Made by a program: the position numbers and the translations under genes. Source: Stutzerimonas azotifigens (GTDB taxonomy: Bacteria > Pseudomonadota > Gammaproteobacteria > Pseudomonadales > Pseudomonadaceae). From it: a stretch of DNA of 64,000 nucleotides. Shown in pieces: positions 1-10,469 of the stretch (the first letter of the stretch is position 1; each line of letters opens with the position of its first letter). The stretch is from NCBI RefSeq assembly GCF_013522725.1, contig NZ_JAAMRF010000009.1:184264-248263 (forward strand). Direction: 5' to 3'. Under the pieces are notes generated by a model, which saw nothing but the letters and a program-made list of their open reading frames with translations, ran no database searches and was not told the origin of the DNA.

Positions 1-357
1 TCAGCCTGAAACGCAGCACACACCTCGGGGCGCTCCGGTCGGCCGAACAATCCGCAAAGGTTGTGGCTGGAAAGATGTGGACAACGCAACCCCGCCGGCT
101 TCCCATTCGGCAGTCCAGGGATCGGCGAAGTGATTGAAGGCGCGATGCAACAAGCACCGCAACCAGGGCGGCAATTCATGCTGGGAAAATCCGGAAAACT
201 CGAGGTCGCGATAATAATTGCAGCTGCGGGAAAGAACCAGATGACGCTGCTTGCAGCGCGTCCGGCAGCCTTCCAGCTCGTGCTTTAGACTGCGCAAGCG
301 TCCTTCCGACGTAGTTATCACCAACTCGCCTGCTGGCACCTGATCCGGCCTGCGCAT
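1..357 (-). CDS. Possible small hypothetical protein (118 aa)
   Basis: An open frame of 118 codons on the minus strand ends with TGA at the left edge of the window. I do not recognise the family. The product is rich in Arg, Cys and aromatic residues, with a stretch [20 protein letters not shown] near the middle, and has no clear signal peptide or membrane segment. Codon choice is mixed rather than strongly GC-ending, and a second minus-strand frame overlaps its 5' half, so it may be spurious. A GTG about 12 codons in is an alternative start. It points away from the exonuclease gene to its right and shares no operon with it. Confidence 0.3.
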   Translation of the reverse strand: MRRPDQVPAGELVITTSEGRLRSLKHELEGCRTRCKQRHLVLSRSCNYYRDLEFSGFSQHELPPWLRCLLHRAFNHFADPWTAEWEAGGVALSTSFQPQPLRIVRPTGAPRGVCCVSG

Positions 358-661
358 GACGCCAGGCTACTCCTCCAACCAGGCCTCGCGTCTTCGGCAT
401 CCAGCTATAGGCGCACATGCCATGCCCATCACGCTCAAGCAATTTGTGCCCTGCGCTTCTCTTGCGCCCGGAAGCTTTGAGCCTGCCCTGAATCTGGCGA
501 ACCGGTGTGATGGCGGGGAGTCGTACATAGATGATGTTTTATCTGGCTCGCCCCTCAGGCGCCGCCGCCGATTCGAAGATGTAGCCCGACGCGCCCTGGC
601 CCGCGCAGACGGCCGCCACACCTGAGCTAACGGGCCACGGACCGTACCGAAGGACGCGATC
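358..661. other. Intergenic stretch without a convincing gene
   Basis: About 300 bases between the doubtful ORF on the left and the exonuclease gene. Short frames exist on both strands but none has a good ribosome binding site or a recognisable product. The right end carries AGGA just before the ATG at 662, which serves the exonuclease gene. I see no tRNA, hairpin terminator or repeat here. Confidence 0.4.
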
Positions 662-1270
662 ATGAAGCTTTGGCTGGTAATTGACCTGGAGGCCACGACC
701 GAGGAAGGCGGTTGGCCGCTCAACGAAATGGAAGTCATCGAGATTGGCGCCAGCCTGGTCGATGAAAACGGACGAGAGACCGATCATTTTCAGCGCTTCG
801 TGAGACCCGTACGGCGGCCCCTTTTGACCGCGTTCTGCCAGGAACTGACGCACATCAGCCAGGCACAGGTCGACGCTGCGCAGAGCTTTCCGGTCGTCTG
901 GTCGGCGTTCGAACGCTGGCTCAAGGCCAACTTCACCAACCTGTGCGGATGGACGAGCTGGGGAGATTACGACCGCCTGCAGCTGCAGCAGGAATGGACC
1001 CAGCATGGGCTGCACAGCGCCCTGAACGCGACGACGCATCTAAACCTGAAGCAATGCTTCGCCCGGGTAAGACAACTGCACCGCCCGGTAGGCCTGCTAA
1101 CTGCTTTGCAGCTCGCAGGCTACCAGTTCAACGGCCAGCAGCATCGCGCCCTGGAAGACGCTCGTAACACTGCACGGCTGTTACCGCTTGTACTGCCAAT
1201 GGCCATTCATACGCAGACCGCGACCCACCTGCCGATCGAGGCGGCTGGCGGCATCAACAACCCGCACTAG
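662..1270 (+). CDS. DEDDh-family 3'-5' exonuclease (ERI1/KapD-like)
   Basis: Probable 3'-5' exonuclease acting on RNA or DNA ends with two metal ions. The 202-residue product has the family's motifs: D8 and E10 in LVIDLEAT, an aspartate in SWGDYDR near residue 102-104, and HRALEDARNT with H161 and D166, which mark the DEDDh subclass. The length fits a single exonuclease domain with a short tail. The ATG at 662 follows AGGA at good spacing. The gene stands alone on the plus strand and is followed by ppnP about 70 bases later, possibly co-transcribed. ERI1-like and KapD-like proteins trim structured RNA, but the substrate here cannot be told from sequence. Confidence 0.8.
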   Translation: MKLWLVIDLEATTEEGGWPLNEMEVIEIGASLVDENGRETDHFQRFVRPVRRPLLTAFCQELTHISQAQVDAAQSFPVVWSAFERWLKANFTNLCGWTSWGDYDRLQLQQEWTQHGLHSALNATTHLNLKQCFARVRQLHRPVGLLTALQLAGYQFNGQQHRALEDARNTARLLPLVLPMAIHTQTATHLPIEAAGGINNPH

Positions 1271-1339
1271 AGAGACCGGATGACGACCTGTGGGGGCTTC
1301 GGCATACTGAAGCACCTTCAGCTCTCACAGGATATCCAG

Positions 1340-1621
1340 ATGTTCAAGGTCAACGAATACTTCAACGGCACCGTCAAATCCATCGCCTTCGAAATGGCCG
1401 CCGGCCCTGCCACCATCGGAGTCATGGCCCCAGGCGACTATGAATTCGGTACCAGTCAGCTGGAAGTGATGCATGTCGTCGCGGGTAGCCTGGACGTGAA
1501 GCTGCCTGGCAGCGACACCTGGGAAACCTTCGCGAGCGGTAGCCAGTTCACCGTCCCGGCGAACAGCAAGTTCCAACTGAAGGTCGCGGCCGACACGGCC
1601 TATCTGTGCGAATATCGTTAA
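1340..1621 (+). CDS. ppnP: Pyrimidine/purine nucleoside phosphorylase (UPF0345 cupin)
   Basis: PpnP catalyses phosphorolysis of several nucleosides to the base and ribose 1-phosphate in the cytosol. The 93-residue product is a single small cupin-like beta barrel, typical of the YaiE/PpnP family: it begins [10 protein letters not shown] and carries the family stretches [11 protein letters not shown] and [17 protein letters not shown], ending LCEYR. The open frame extends 20 codons upstream, but that extension is unlike the family, and the ATG at 1340 has a CAGGA motif at usable spacing, so the short form was chosen. It is convergent with the flagellar block, with a palindromic repeat between the two. 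Confidence 0.9.
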   Translation: MFKVNEYFNGTVKSIAFEMAAGPATIGVMAPGDYEFGTSQLEVMHVVAGSLDVKLPGSDTWETFASGSQFTVPANSKFQLKVAADTAYLCEYR

Positions 1622-1637
1622 ACGAACGAAATGATGC

Positions 1638-1669
1638 GTAGGGTGGAAAACCGCGAAGCGTTTTCCACC
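1638..1669. repeat. Dispersed palindrome, GTAGGGTGG-type
   Basis: The arms GGTGGAAAA (1642-1650) and TTTTCCACC (1661-1669) pair around an inner CGC/GCG stem, giving a strong hairpin. The leading GTAGGG links it to the other GTAGGG-N-CCCTAC type copies at 2572, 2618, 6553, 6751 and 9341. It lies just past ppnP and before the end of the flagellar block, so it may also act as a bidirectional 3' end. Confidence 0.7.
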
Positions 1670-1704
1670 AACGACAATACACAGTAAACCAGCATCGGCG
1701 CAGA

Positions 1705-2001
1705 TCAACCGAACGTCTTGTACGCCCGATCGACCCGCTTCGACTGATTGAGCCGGGTCAGCTCGCCAGCGACCCGCTCACGCTCGGTCCGAGCGGCCTG
1801 CTGCAGTTCTGCATATAGCTGCGATAGTTTTCCAACCTGCTCGCGCAGCATTGGTTCGCCCCAGGACTCGAGAGCGACCACCTCTCCGACCAACATACGG
1901 CACTTTGGGTCCAAAGCGTTGACCGCCTCCCAGTCCTGCCGGGACAACGCATCGCCCAGATCTGTCCAAAGAGCCTCAAGCGACTGGAGAATGGATTGCA
2001 T
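1705..2001 (-). CDS. fliT: FliT-like flagellar export chaperone
   Basis: Small helical protein placed last in the flagellar filament block, directly after fliS. FliT-type proteins bind the filament cap protein FliD before export. The 98-residue product starting MQSILQSLEALWTDLGDAL is predicted largely alpha-helical, with repeated Leu/Glu/Arg heptads in its second half, as in this poorly conserved family. The frame continues 30 codons upstream, but the ATG at 2001 has GGAAAGGG just before it and gives the expected length. It is 95 bases from the fliS stop and probably co-transcribed. Assignment rests on size, helical character and position more than on diagnostic residues. Confidence 0.65.
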   Translation of the reverse strand: MQSILQSLEALWTDLGDALSRQDWEAVNALDPKCRMLVGEVVALESWGEPMLREQVGKLSQLYAELQQAARTERERVAGELTRLNQSKRVDRAYKTFG

Positions 2002-2096
2002 AAGCCCTTTCCGGGTTCGATTAAATAACGGGGCGCAGATTTCGCTCACGGCAGGGGCGCGGATGGCTCGACGAAACGCCGGCTCTACCAACCGTA

Positions 2097-2474
2097 CTAC
2101 GCGATGCCATCCCAGCCGGTTTTCACTTCCTGCAGCAAACCAGCCACCTCTGCGAGCGCGGCTGCATCGTTGTTGCGATTGGCATCGGTCAGACGCCTAA
2201 TCATATATTCGTAGAGCCGATCCAGATTGGCAGACAGCTCCCCACCCACCTCGTGATCGAGCGCTTCGCGCAGACCACCGAGAATCGCGATGCTCTTGCC
2301 GATCAACTCACCCTTATCGGCGACCCGGCCGAACTCGATCGCCCCCTTGGCCTGATAGATACGATCCAGGCCTCCCTGCATCAGCATCTGGATCAGGCGG
2401 TGCGGACTGGCCTCAGTAACCTGAGCCTGCACGCCGACTCGCTGATACTGTTTCATGGCCAACATAGCGTTCAT
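2097..2474 (-). CDS. fliS: Flagellar export chaperone FliS
   Basis: FliS binds the C-terminal disordered region of flagellin in the cytoplasm, blocks premature polymerisation and delivers flagellin to the export gate. The 125-residue product shows the family pattern: N-terminal AMKQYQRVG, then ASPHRLIQMLMQGGLDRI, a helix KGELIGKSIAILGGLREAL and the DRLYEYMIRRLTDAN helix. Length is typical. The ATG at 2474 has GGAG upstream. It lies downstream of fliD, separated by 278 bases that hold an inverted pair of dispersed repeats, so transcription from fliD may be interrupted or attenuated there. Confidence 0.95.
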   Translation of the reverse strand: MNAMLAMKQYQRVGVQAQVTEASPHRLIQMLMQGGLDRIYQAKGAIEFGRVADKGELIGKSIAILGGLREALDHEVGGELSANLDRLYEYMIRRLTDANRNNDAAALAEVAGLLQEVKTGWDGIA

Positions 2475-2571
2475 TTGGTGACTCCAAGCTGTTCAACGAT
2501 ACTGATACAAGTATCGGCAGAATGCTGGGTACCTTTAATCGAAACACAGGCGGCGAACTGCAACTCCAGCC

Positions 2572-2638
2572 GTAGGGTGAAACCTGCACGGCCAAGCACA
2601 CGGTGGTTGCCGCTGGGGCAGGTTGCACCTGCCCTACA
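2572..2638. repeat. Inverted pair of GTAGGG-type dispersed repeats
   Basis: GTAGGGTGAAACCTGC (2572-2587) faces its near-complement GCAGGTTGCACCTGCCCTAC (about 2618-2638), so the two can form one large hairpin. Each half resembles the copies around ligA. The pair fills much of the fliD-fliS gap and could influence mRNA stability between these genes. Confidence 0.65.
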
Positions 2639-2752
2639 GCGAGCGGTATCGATGAGAGGTAGGAGCCAGCGCTGGCGATCGGATCGTCGACCATCGCCAG
2701 TAAGCTACCCCTATACCATCCCGGCTCGATCACCGGAAGAGCATGGGATGGC

Positions 2753-4213
2753 TTACGTCTTCTGGGTGACGAAGCCCGGCATGCTGTCAAACAGTTGCGT
2801 CAGGCTGTCGCTGGTACTCATCAATTGGGCAACCAGGCTGTCCATGGCGTTGTACTGCTTGTACAGGCGCTCTTCCAGCGCCTTTATACGGGTATCGAGG
2901 TCTTCCTTCTGCTTGTCGACCTTGTCGAGTGTCGCCTGCAGCGAGGTGGTTCTCGACTCCAGAATGCCTCCGCCATCGGTGTAGGGCTTCAGCTTGTCGC
3001 CCAGGCGAGTAGCCAACCCGCTATCGCCGGTGAAATAGGCGGCCACCCCTTCGAAGTCCGTACTGATGGCCTTCTTCACCTTGTCGCCGTCCATTTCCAG
3101 CGTGCCGTCCTTCTTGGTGGTGATTCCCATATCCGCCAGGGCGCGGATGGCTCCATCGCCCTGCGGGGAGACCAGTTCGGAGCGGATAGCATTGACCAGC
3201 GAGCGAGCCGAAGCATCGCCCACCAGCGCCCCCACAACCGGGGCCGAGGTTTCATTGACGGTGGTGACCTTGGTTTCGGTGTTGATGAAGGTCATCAGGG
3301 TGTTATAGGCCTCGACGAACTTCTGGACGTTAGCCTCCACTCCGGCCTCGTCCTTCGTCACGCTCAGGGTGCTGGAGCCGGTGCTTTTGATATCGAAGCT
3401 CAGGCCACCGACCACGTCATCGATGCTGTTGCTGTCGCGGGTAACCGCCAACCCGTCAATGGTCAGCTTAGCGCTCTGGGCGGTAGCCAACGTCTGGCTG
3501 CCCTTTTCATAAGCAGCAAGTGCGGAGATATACGCGGGGTCATCCTCACCTCCAAAATCATCAGCACTGGGCTTGGCCGTAGGGCCGCTGTAGGCCAGCT
3601 CGCTCAAGGAAACATGGCCTTCTTCCACGCCGGTTTCATTGACCGCGACGGTGATATCGTTACCCTCGCCGGCCTTGCTACTGCTCAGAACCAGGCGCGA
3701 GCCGTGATCGTCAGTGATGATGGTCGCACTCACCCCTTCACTCTTGCCGGCTTCGTTGATCGCATCGCGAATACCGGTCAGGGTGTTGTTCGATGAGTCG
3801 ATGGTGATGTCCGGCAAGGCGGTGCCGCCGACCTTGATGTTCAATGTGCCTGAATTGAGTTTGGCACCACCATCGATCGCCGCCAAAGCGACCTTGCTGC
3901 TGCTGGCTAGTTGCTGGACGTCGACCTTGTAGTTGCCGGCCTGCGCGCTCTGGCTGGCGCTGGCGGTTATAACTTTGCTGTCGGACGAGGTGGCCGTGCG
4001 GGCCAAGAATGAGGAAGGGCTGTTCAGAGCGCTCAGCGCGGACTGGAAATTGCTGATGGCGCTCTTCAACTGGCCCAGGGAGGTCAATTGCGTGGTGGTC
4101 TTCTTTTCCAGCGTCGCGAGCTGACCTGCCTTCGGCGCCCGCTCCGCAGCGACGATGACGTCGACCATCCCCTTGATATCCATCCCGGACCCAATTCCCG
4201 TGATCCCCGCCAT
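2753..4213 (-). CDS. fliD: Flagellar filament cap protein FliD (hook-associated protein 2)
   Basis: FliD forms the cap at the filament tip, folds incoming flagellin and in Pseudomonas can act in mucin adhesion. The 486-residue product opens with the family's N-terminal helix region (ITGIGSGMDIKGMVD, roughly residues 3-17), has variable beta domains from about 70 to 330, and ends in a coiled-coil C-terminal region (about 400-475) with KQKEDLDTRIKALEERLYKQY and QFDSM-like terminal packing. Length fits the short pseudomonad type. The ATG at 4213 has GAGGTGA just upstream. It follows flaG, and a sigma-54-like site lies just upstream, matching the FleQ/RpoN control known for Pseudomonas fliD. Confidence 0.96.
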   Translation of the reverse strand: MAGITGIGSGMDIKGMVDVIVAAERAPKAGQLATLEKKTTTQLTSLGQLKSAISNFQSALSALNSPSSFLARTATSSDSKVITASASQSAQAGNYKVDVQQLASSSKVALAAIDGGAKLNSGTLNIKVGGTALPDITIDSSNNTLTGIRDAINEAGKSEGVSATIITDDHGSRLVLSSSKAGEGNDITVAVNETGVEEGHVSLSELAYSGPTAKPSADDFGGEDDPAYISALAAYEKGSQTLATAQSAKLTIDGLAVTRDSNSIDDVVGGLSFDIKSTGSSTLSVTKDEAGVEANVQKFVEAYNTLMTFINTETKVTTVNETSAPVVGALVGDASARSLVNAIRSELVSPQGDGAIRALADMGITTKKDGTLEMDGDKVKKAISTDFEGVAAYFTGDSGLATRLGDKLKPYTDGGGILESRTTSLQATLDKVDKQKEDLDTRIKALEERLYKQYNAMDSLVAQLMSTSDSLTQLFDSMPGFVTQKT

Positions 4214-4273
4214 AACTCACCTCGTCAAGAAAATGTCCAAAGGCTGCAGAATCTCCAGCGTTTGGTGGGTGCA

Positions 4274-4290
4274 TCCAATAATCGTGCCTT
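4274..4290 (-). promoter_or_regulatory. Possible sigma-54 promoter for fliD-fliS-fliT
   Basis: On the minus strand AAGGCACGATTATTGGA matches the -24/-12 pattern GG-N10-G with CACG after the first GG; the -12 element reads TTGG instead of TTGC. It sits about 60 bases upstream of the fliD ATG and overlaps the end of flaG. Position and the known RpoN control of fliD support it; the imperfect -12 element is against it. Confidence 0.4.
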
Positions 4291-4295
4291 TGTAG

Positions 4296-4658
4296 TCAGG
4301 CCTGCGTCTTGAACAGCAGACTGCGCATATCCTCGAGCCGCTCTGACAGACGCAGCAACTCCTCGGAAGGAATCTGGCGGATCAGCTTGCCCGAGTCACC
4401 ATCCATTACCTTGACCACGACCTGCCCCGTGGAATCGTCCACGCTAAAATCCAGGTTGCGCTGGATGTCCTGCACAAATGTCTTGAACGTCTCGGCGGCG
4501 GAGTGGGCACTTTCAACAGAGGCGATTTCAGGCTCGCCCTGCTTGGCAACGTTGGCCGACGGCCCCACCGCGCTTAGCGGCAGATTGCCGACGAGAGGTA
4601 CATCGCGCCGTGCCGTATTGATGACCGCCACCGTAGAGGCGGGAATTATTGTTTCCAT
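4296..4658 (-). CDS. flaG: FlaG flagellar protein
   Basis: FlaG proteins lie between flagellin and fliD in polar flagellates and influence filament length; the mechanism is not settled. The 120-residue product has a variable N-terminal half and the conserved FlaG C-terminal domain: NLDFSVDDSTGQVVVKVMDG followed by KLIRQIPSEELLRLSERLED, about residues 72-110. The frame opens seven codons earlier, but the ATG at 4658 has AGGTGA at good spacing and the adjacent upstream bases belong to the flagellin terminator. It lies between the fliC terminator and fliD, in the same direction. Confidence 0.93.
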   Translation of the reverse strand: METIIPASTVAVINTARRDVPLVGNLPLSAVGPSANVAKQGEPEIASVESAHSAAETFKTFVQDIQRNLDFSVDDSTGQVVVKVMDGDSGKLIRQIPSEELLRLSERLEDMRSLLFKTQA

Positions 4659-4677
4659 CTTTGTCACCTCGCAACGC

Positions 4678-4709
4678 AAAAAGGAGGAAGGGGCTCAACC
4701 CCTTCCTCC
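4678..4709 (-). terminator. Rho-independent terminator of fliC
   Basis: An uninterrupted 11-bp stem (4683-4693 with 4699-4709), 5-base loop and, on the minus strand, a run of five T residues directly after the stem. It lies about 25 bases past the fliC stop. Most fliC transcripts should end here, while flaG begins 20 bases further on, so read-through or a separate promoter must feed flaG. Confidence 0.9.
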
Positions 4710-4733
4710 ACTTTCACTAACCAGCGCCCTCGC

Positions 4734-6200
4734 TTACTGAAGCAAGGAGAGGACCGACTGCGGCAACTGCTTGGCCTGGGCCAGGATGGCAGTACCGGCC
4801 TGTTGCAGCACCTGGTTTTTCGACAGGTTGGCGGTTTCCGCAGCGTAGTCGGTGTCCATGATACGGCTGCGGGCGGCCGAGGCATTTTCCGAGATGTTCT
4901 GCAGGTTGTTGATGGTGTTGTCGAAGCGGTTCTGCACCGCACCGAGGTCGGCGCGCTGAGAATCGATGCCGGCCAGGGCGTTGTCGATTACGGCCAGGGC
5001 ACGCTGTGCACCATCCGCCGTAGAGATATCGACATTAGCAACCGAGCTCTTTTCAGCGTTGGCAGCGCCGAACAACTCACCAGACACGGCTGTTGAGGCG
5101 TCTGGGGTTGCCACCGAGAAGGACGTTGGCGAGTTCAGCTGGATATAACCGACGATGGTTTCATCACCACCTATATCTGCTAGATCGGTAAATTCACCCT
5201 TGGCGTCCTGCACCGAAGCTTGCATGGTCACGTCACCGGTGATCGTACCGAACGACACGTTCTCACCCGTACTAGATTCAACCGTCAGCACGTTGTTCGT
5301 ATCCAGATTCGCCTTCAGACCCAGCTTGGCCGAGTTGGAGTTGATCTGCTCCGCCAGGTCCTTGGTCGAGGTGACACCGACGAAATCAACAGTTTTGGCA
5401 TCAGTGCCACTACCTACAGTCATGGTGAAGTTGGCAGTATCACCTTCTGCCACCTGATTGACTTCGACCTTGAACACGGTACGTGCGGTCGCGGTCAAGC
5501 CAGAGATAGCGCCGTCGAACTTGGCGGCCAGGCTCTTGGCACTATCATCGACGGCAACGCTGATGGTCTTGGTCTGACCGTTGCCCACAACGGTCAGATC
5601 GCCAGCAGTGAAGGCAGTGGCAGCATCAGCTACAACACTTCCGCTGACAGTTGGGGTACCTGCCGACTTGTCGCTTCCGACCTGGTAAGAGCCGATGTCG
5701 CTGGCCGAAGCGCTCTTGACGGTAACGTCGATGGTTTCGTAAGCGTTCGAACCCACCTGGAAGCTGGAGGTACCGAACGAGCCATCCATCAGCTTGCGGC
5801 CCCCGAAAGTGGTGGTTTCGGCGATACGAGTCAGTTCGTTCTGCAGTGCAGATACTTCCTTCTGCAGTGCAGAGCGGTCGGCGTCGCTGTTCGAACCGTT
5901 AGCGGACTGGATGGACAGGTCACGCATGCGCTGCAGGATGTTGGTGGACTGCTGGAGGGCACCTTCAGCGGTCTGGGCAAGCGAGATACCGTCGTTGGCG
6001 TTCCGTACCGCCACGTTCAGACCACTGATCTGGTTGCTCAGGCGGTTGGAGATCTGCAGGCCGGCCGCATCGTCCTTGGCGCTGTTGATGCGGCTACCAG
6101 TGGACAGGCGCTGCATGGAGGTATTCAGGGCGTTGGACGTATTGTTGATGTTGCGCTGAGTATTGAGCGACGGGATGTTGGTATTGACTGTGAGAGCCAT
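4734..6200 (-). CDS. fliC: Flagellin
   Basis: Major flagellar filament subunit, exported unfolded and polymerised under the FliD cap. The 488-residue product has both conserved ends: [15 protein letters not shown] and [19 protein letters not shown] in the N-terminal D0/D1 region (1-140) and [20 protein letters not shown] to SVLSLLQ at the C terminus. The central region, about 165-400, is rich in Thr, Ser, Val and Gly and is the exposed variable part. ATG at 6200 is preceded by GGAGG. A TTG five codons upstream is part of that binding site and was rejected. A sigma-28 promoter lies about 100 bases upstream and a strong terminator follows, so it can be a single-gene unit. Confidence 0.97.
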   Translation of the reverse strand: MALTVNTNIPSLNTQRNINNTSNALNTSMQRLSTGSRINSAKDDAAGLQISNRLSNQISGLNVAVRNANDGISLAQTAEGALQQSTNILQRMRDLSIQSANGSNSDADRSALQKEVSALQNELTRIAETTTFGGRKLMDGSFGTSSFQVGSNAYETIDVTVKSASASDIGSYQVGSDKSAGTPTVSGSVVADAATAFTAGDLTVVGNGQTKTISVAVDDSAKSLAAKFDGAISGLTATARTVFKVEVNQVAEGDTANFTMTVGSGTDAKTVDFVGVTSTKDLAEQINSNSAKLGLKANLDTNNVLTVESSTGENVSFGTITGDVTMQASVQDAKGEFTDLADIGGDETIVGYIQLNSPTSFSVATPDASTAVSGELFGAANAEKSSVANVDISTADGAQRALAVIDNALAGIDSQRADLGAVQNRFDNTINNLQNISENASAARSRIMDTDYAAETANLSKNQVLQQAGTAILAQAKQLPQSVLSLLQ

Positions 6201-6298
6201 GGCGTTTGCCTCCAAGGGCGCTGTTTACATGGTTGCCTGAGCTTGCGACTCCGGGCCGGCTTCTACCCAGGCACCCATTGAGTTCGCATTCCTACCGT

Positions 6299-6325
6299 TT
6301 ATCGGCGCCTGTTCGGTTTGCTTTA
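6299..6325 (-). promoter_or_regulatory. Sigma-28 (FliA) promoter of fliC
   Basis: On the minus strand TAAA, a 15-base spacer, then GCCGATAA: an exact match to the FliA consensus. It lies about 100 bases before the fliC start, the usual leader length for Pseudomonas flagellin genes. Confidence 0.93.
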
Positions 6326-6750
6326 GGGATTTTCGAAAATTTTTATTGATTTTCGAAGATCGACCGCCGCAGCGCCTGCGGACCGGCTTGACGAGCAAGT
6401 CCGCATGCCCAAGGTATCGGCGCCGATTGGAAATTCTTTAATGCCAGATGCGCCTGGCTTGGTGGCTATGCAGACGGGGTTATAACCTCCACGCCCCCAA
6501 CATTCGAGGTCAAGACTGGGCGTCCCCGACCGCTCCCCCGGGCGCCTAAGCCGTAGGGCGGGAGAAACCCGCCGCCGTTTTCGAACCTGCTTAGCACCTC
6601 CAATCCTGCAGCTAGCAACCGGACACACCCATAGGGCGAATGAACCCGGTCCTTACCTGAAGACGCCCAGCACAGAGGCCCGCCACGTATCATGAAAGCT
6701 GGGCGTGAACATGAGCGGCGGCTTCGATGTGGACACAGGCTTCGATTGGC
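6326..6750. other. Gene-free interval between fliC promoter and ligA
   Basis: About 425 bases with no frame that looks coding. It holds one dispersed repeat (6553-6573) and ends at another. The left part includes AT-rich sequence directly upstream of the FliA promoter (around 6326-6355). No RNA gene was recognised. Confidence 0.5.
6553..6573. repeat. Dispersed GTAGGGCGGG-type palindrome
   Basis: GTAGGGCGGG, a short centre and AAACCCGCC form a small hairpin. It is in inverted orientation to the copy at 6751-6773, about 180 bases away, so the two can pair as a larger structure, like a bacterial interspersed mosaic element. Confidence 0.65.
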
Positions 6751-9446
<2,696 letters not shown>

Positions 9447-10265
9447 TCACCGTTTGATGGTCATCTGCCGGCGCTCGTATTCGACGATACGCTGGCGGTA
9501 ATGCTCGATGGTTTGGGCCGTCAGCACGCTGCGCTGGTCATCCTTGAGCTCGCCGTTGAGCTCCTGGGACAGCTTGCGCGCCGCCGCGACCATTACATCG
9601 AAAGCCTGCTTGGGATGACGCGGGCCCGGCAGACCAAGGAAGAAGCTCACGGCCGGCGTGGTGAAATGGTCGATGTCGTCCAGATCGAAGGTGCCGGGCT
9701 TGACCGCATTGGCCATCGAGAACAGCACCTCGCCATTGCCGGCCATGCTTTCGTGGCGATGGAAGATATCCATCTCGCCGAAACGCAGGCCGCTCTCAAG
9801 GATGTTCTGCAGCAGTGCAGGTCCTCGGAAACCCGAGGCATCACGTGAGATGACGTTGATGACCAGCACTTCCTCGACAGGCAGCTGGTCCATTTCTTCT
9901 TCGTCGGCGTCGCTCATGTCATCGGCGACCGGGTCGAGCAGCGTCGGCACGGGCTCATCGGCCGTCAGATTGAGGTCGCCCTGACGCGGCTCGCTGACGC
10001 GGCGCTTGCCGGGGTCCCGGGCGGTCATCGAAGGCAGATCGTCATCTTCCTCGACTTGGGAGTCGGTGGCGCGGCTCACCACCCGCGGTGGGCCGAGTAG
10101 CTCGGCAGGTGCTTCGTCTTCTTCGGGCAGGTTGGAGACGCTACGGTCCAGCTTGAACTTCAACTTGCCCTTACCGCCGCGCATCCGCCTCCAGCCATCG
10201 AACAGGATGCCGGCGATGACGATGATGCCGATGACGATCAGCCACTCGCGCAGACCGATATTCAT
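9447..10265 (-). CDS. zipA: Cell division protein ZipA
   Basis: ZipA anchors FtsZ to the inner membrane and helps recruit later divisome proteins. The 272-residue product has a very short periplasmic N-terminus, one membrane segment (about residues 9-23, [16 protein letters not shown]), a basic stretch [16 protein letters not shown], a long acidic linker (about 45-125) and the C-terminal FtsZ-binding domain from about 130 to 265 with [24 protein letters not shown] and [15 protein letters not shown]. Gene order smc-zipA-ligA is the standard one in Pseudomonas. The ATG at 10265 gives the expected N-terminus. Confidence 0.96.
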   Translation of the reverse strand: MNIGLREWLIVIGIIVIAGILFDGWRRMRGGKGKLKFKLDRSVSNLPEEDEAPAELLGPPRVVSRATDSQVEEDDDLPSMTARDPGKRRVSEPRQGDLNLTADEPVPTLLDPVADDMSDADEEEMDQLPVEEVLVINVISRDASGFRGPALLQNILESGLRFGEMDIFHRHESMAGNGEVLFSMANAVKPGTFDLDDIDHFTTPAVSFFLGLPGPRHPKQAFDVMVAAARKLSQELNGELKDDQRSVLTAQTIEHYRQRIVEYERRQMTIKR

Positions 10266-10469
10266 TAATGCGTAGACCTCTGAATTCGATGATAAAAACG
10301 GGAAGCTTCACTAATCAGGCTGCTTCTCACGTCATAAAAATGGTGCCCTAAACTAGCACGACGAACGGTGGCTGTGCACCGCCGGGCTGCGTCGTTTTAT
10401 AGGTCTCCGTATGTCAAGCCGGACGGCCAATGCGCCAGGTACGGCGGCTTGGTCACGCCAACAGGGTTA

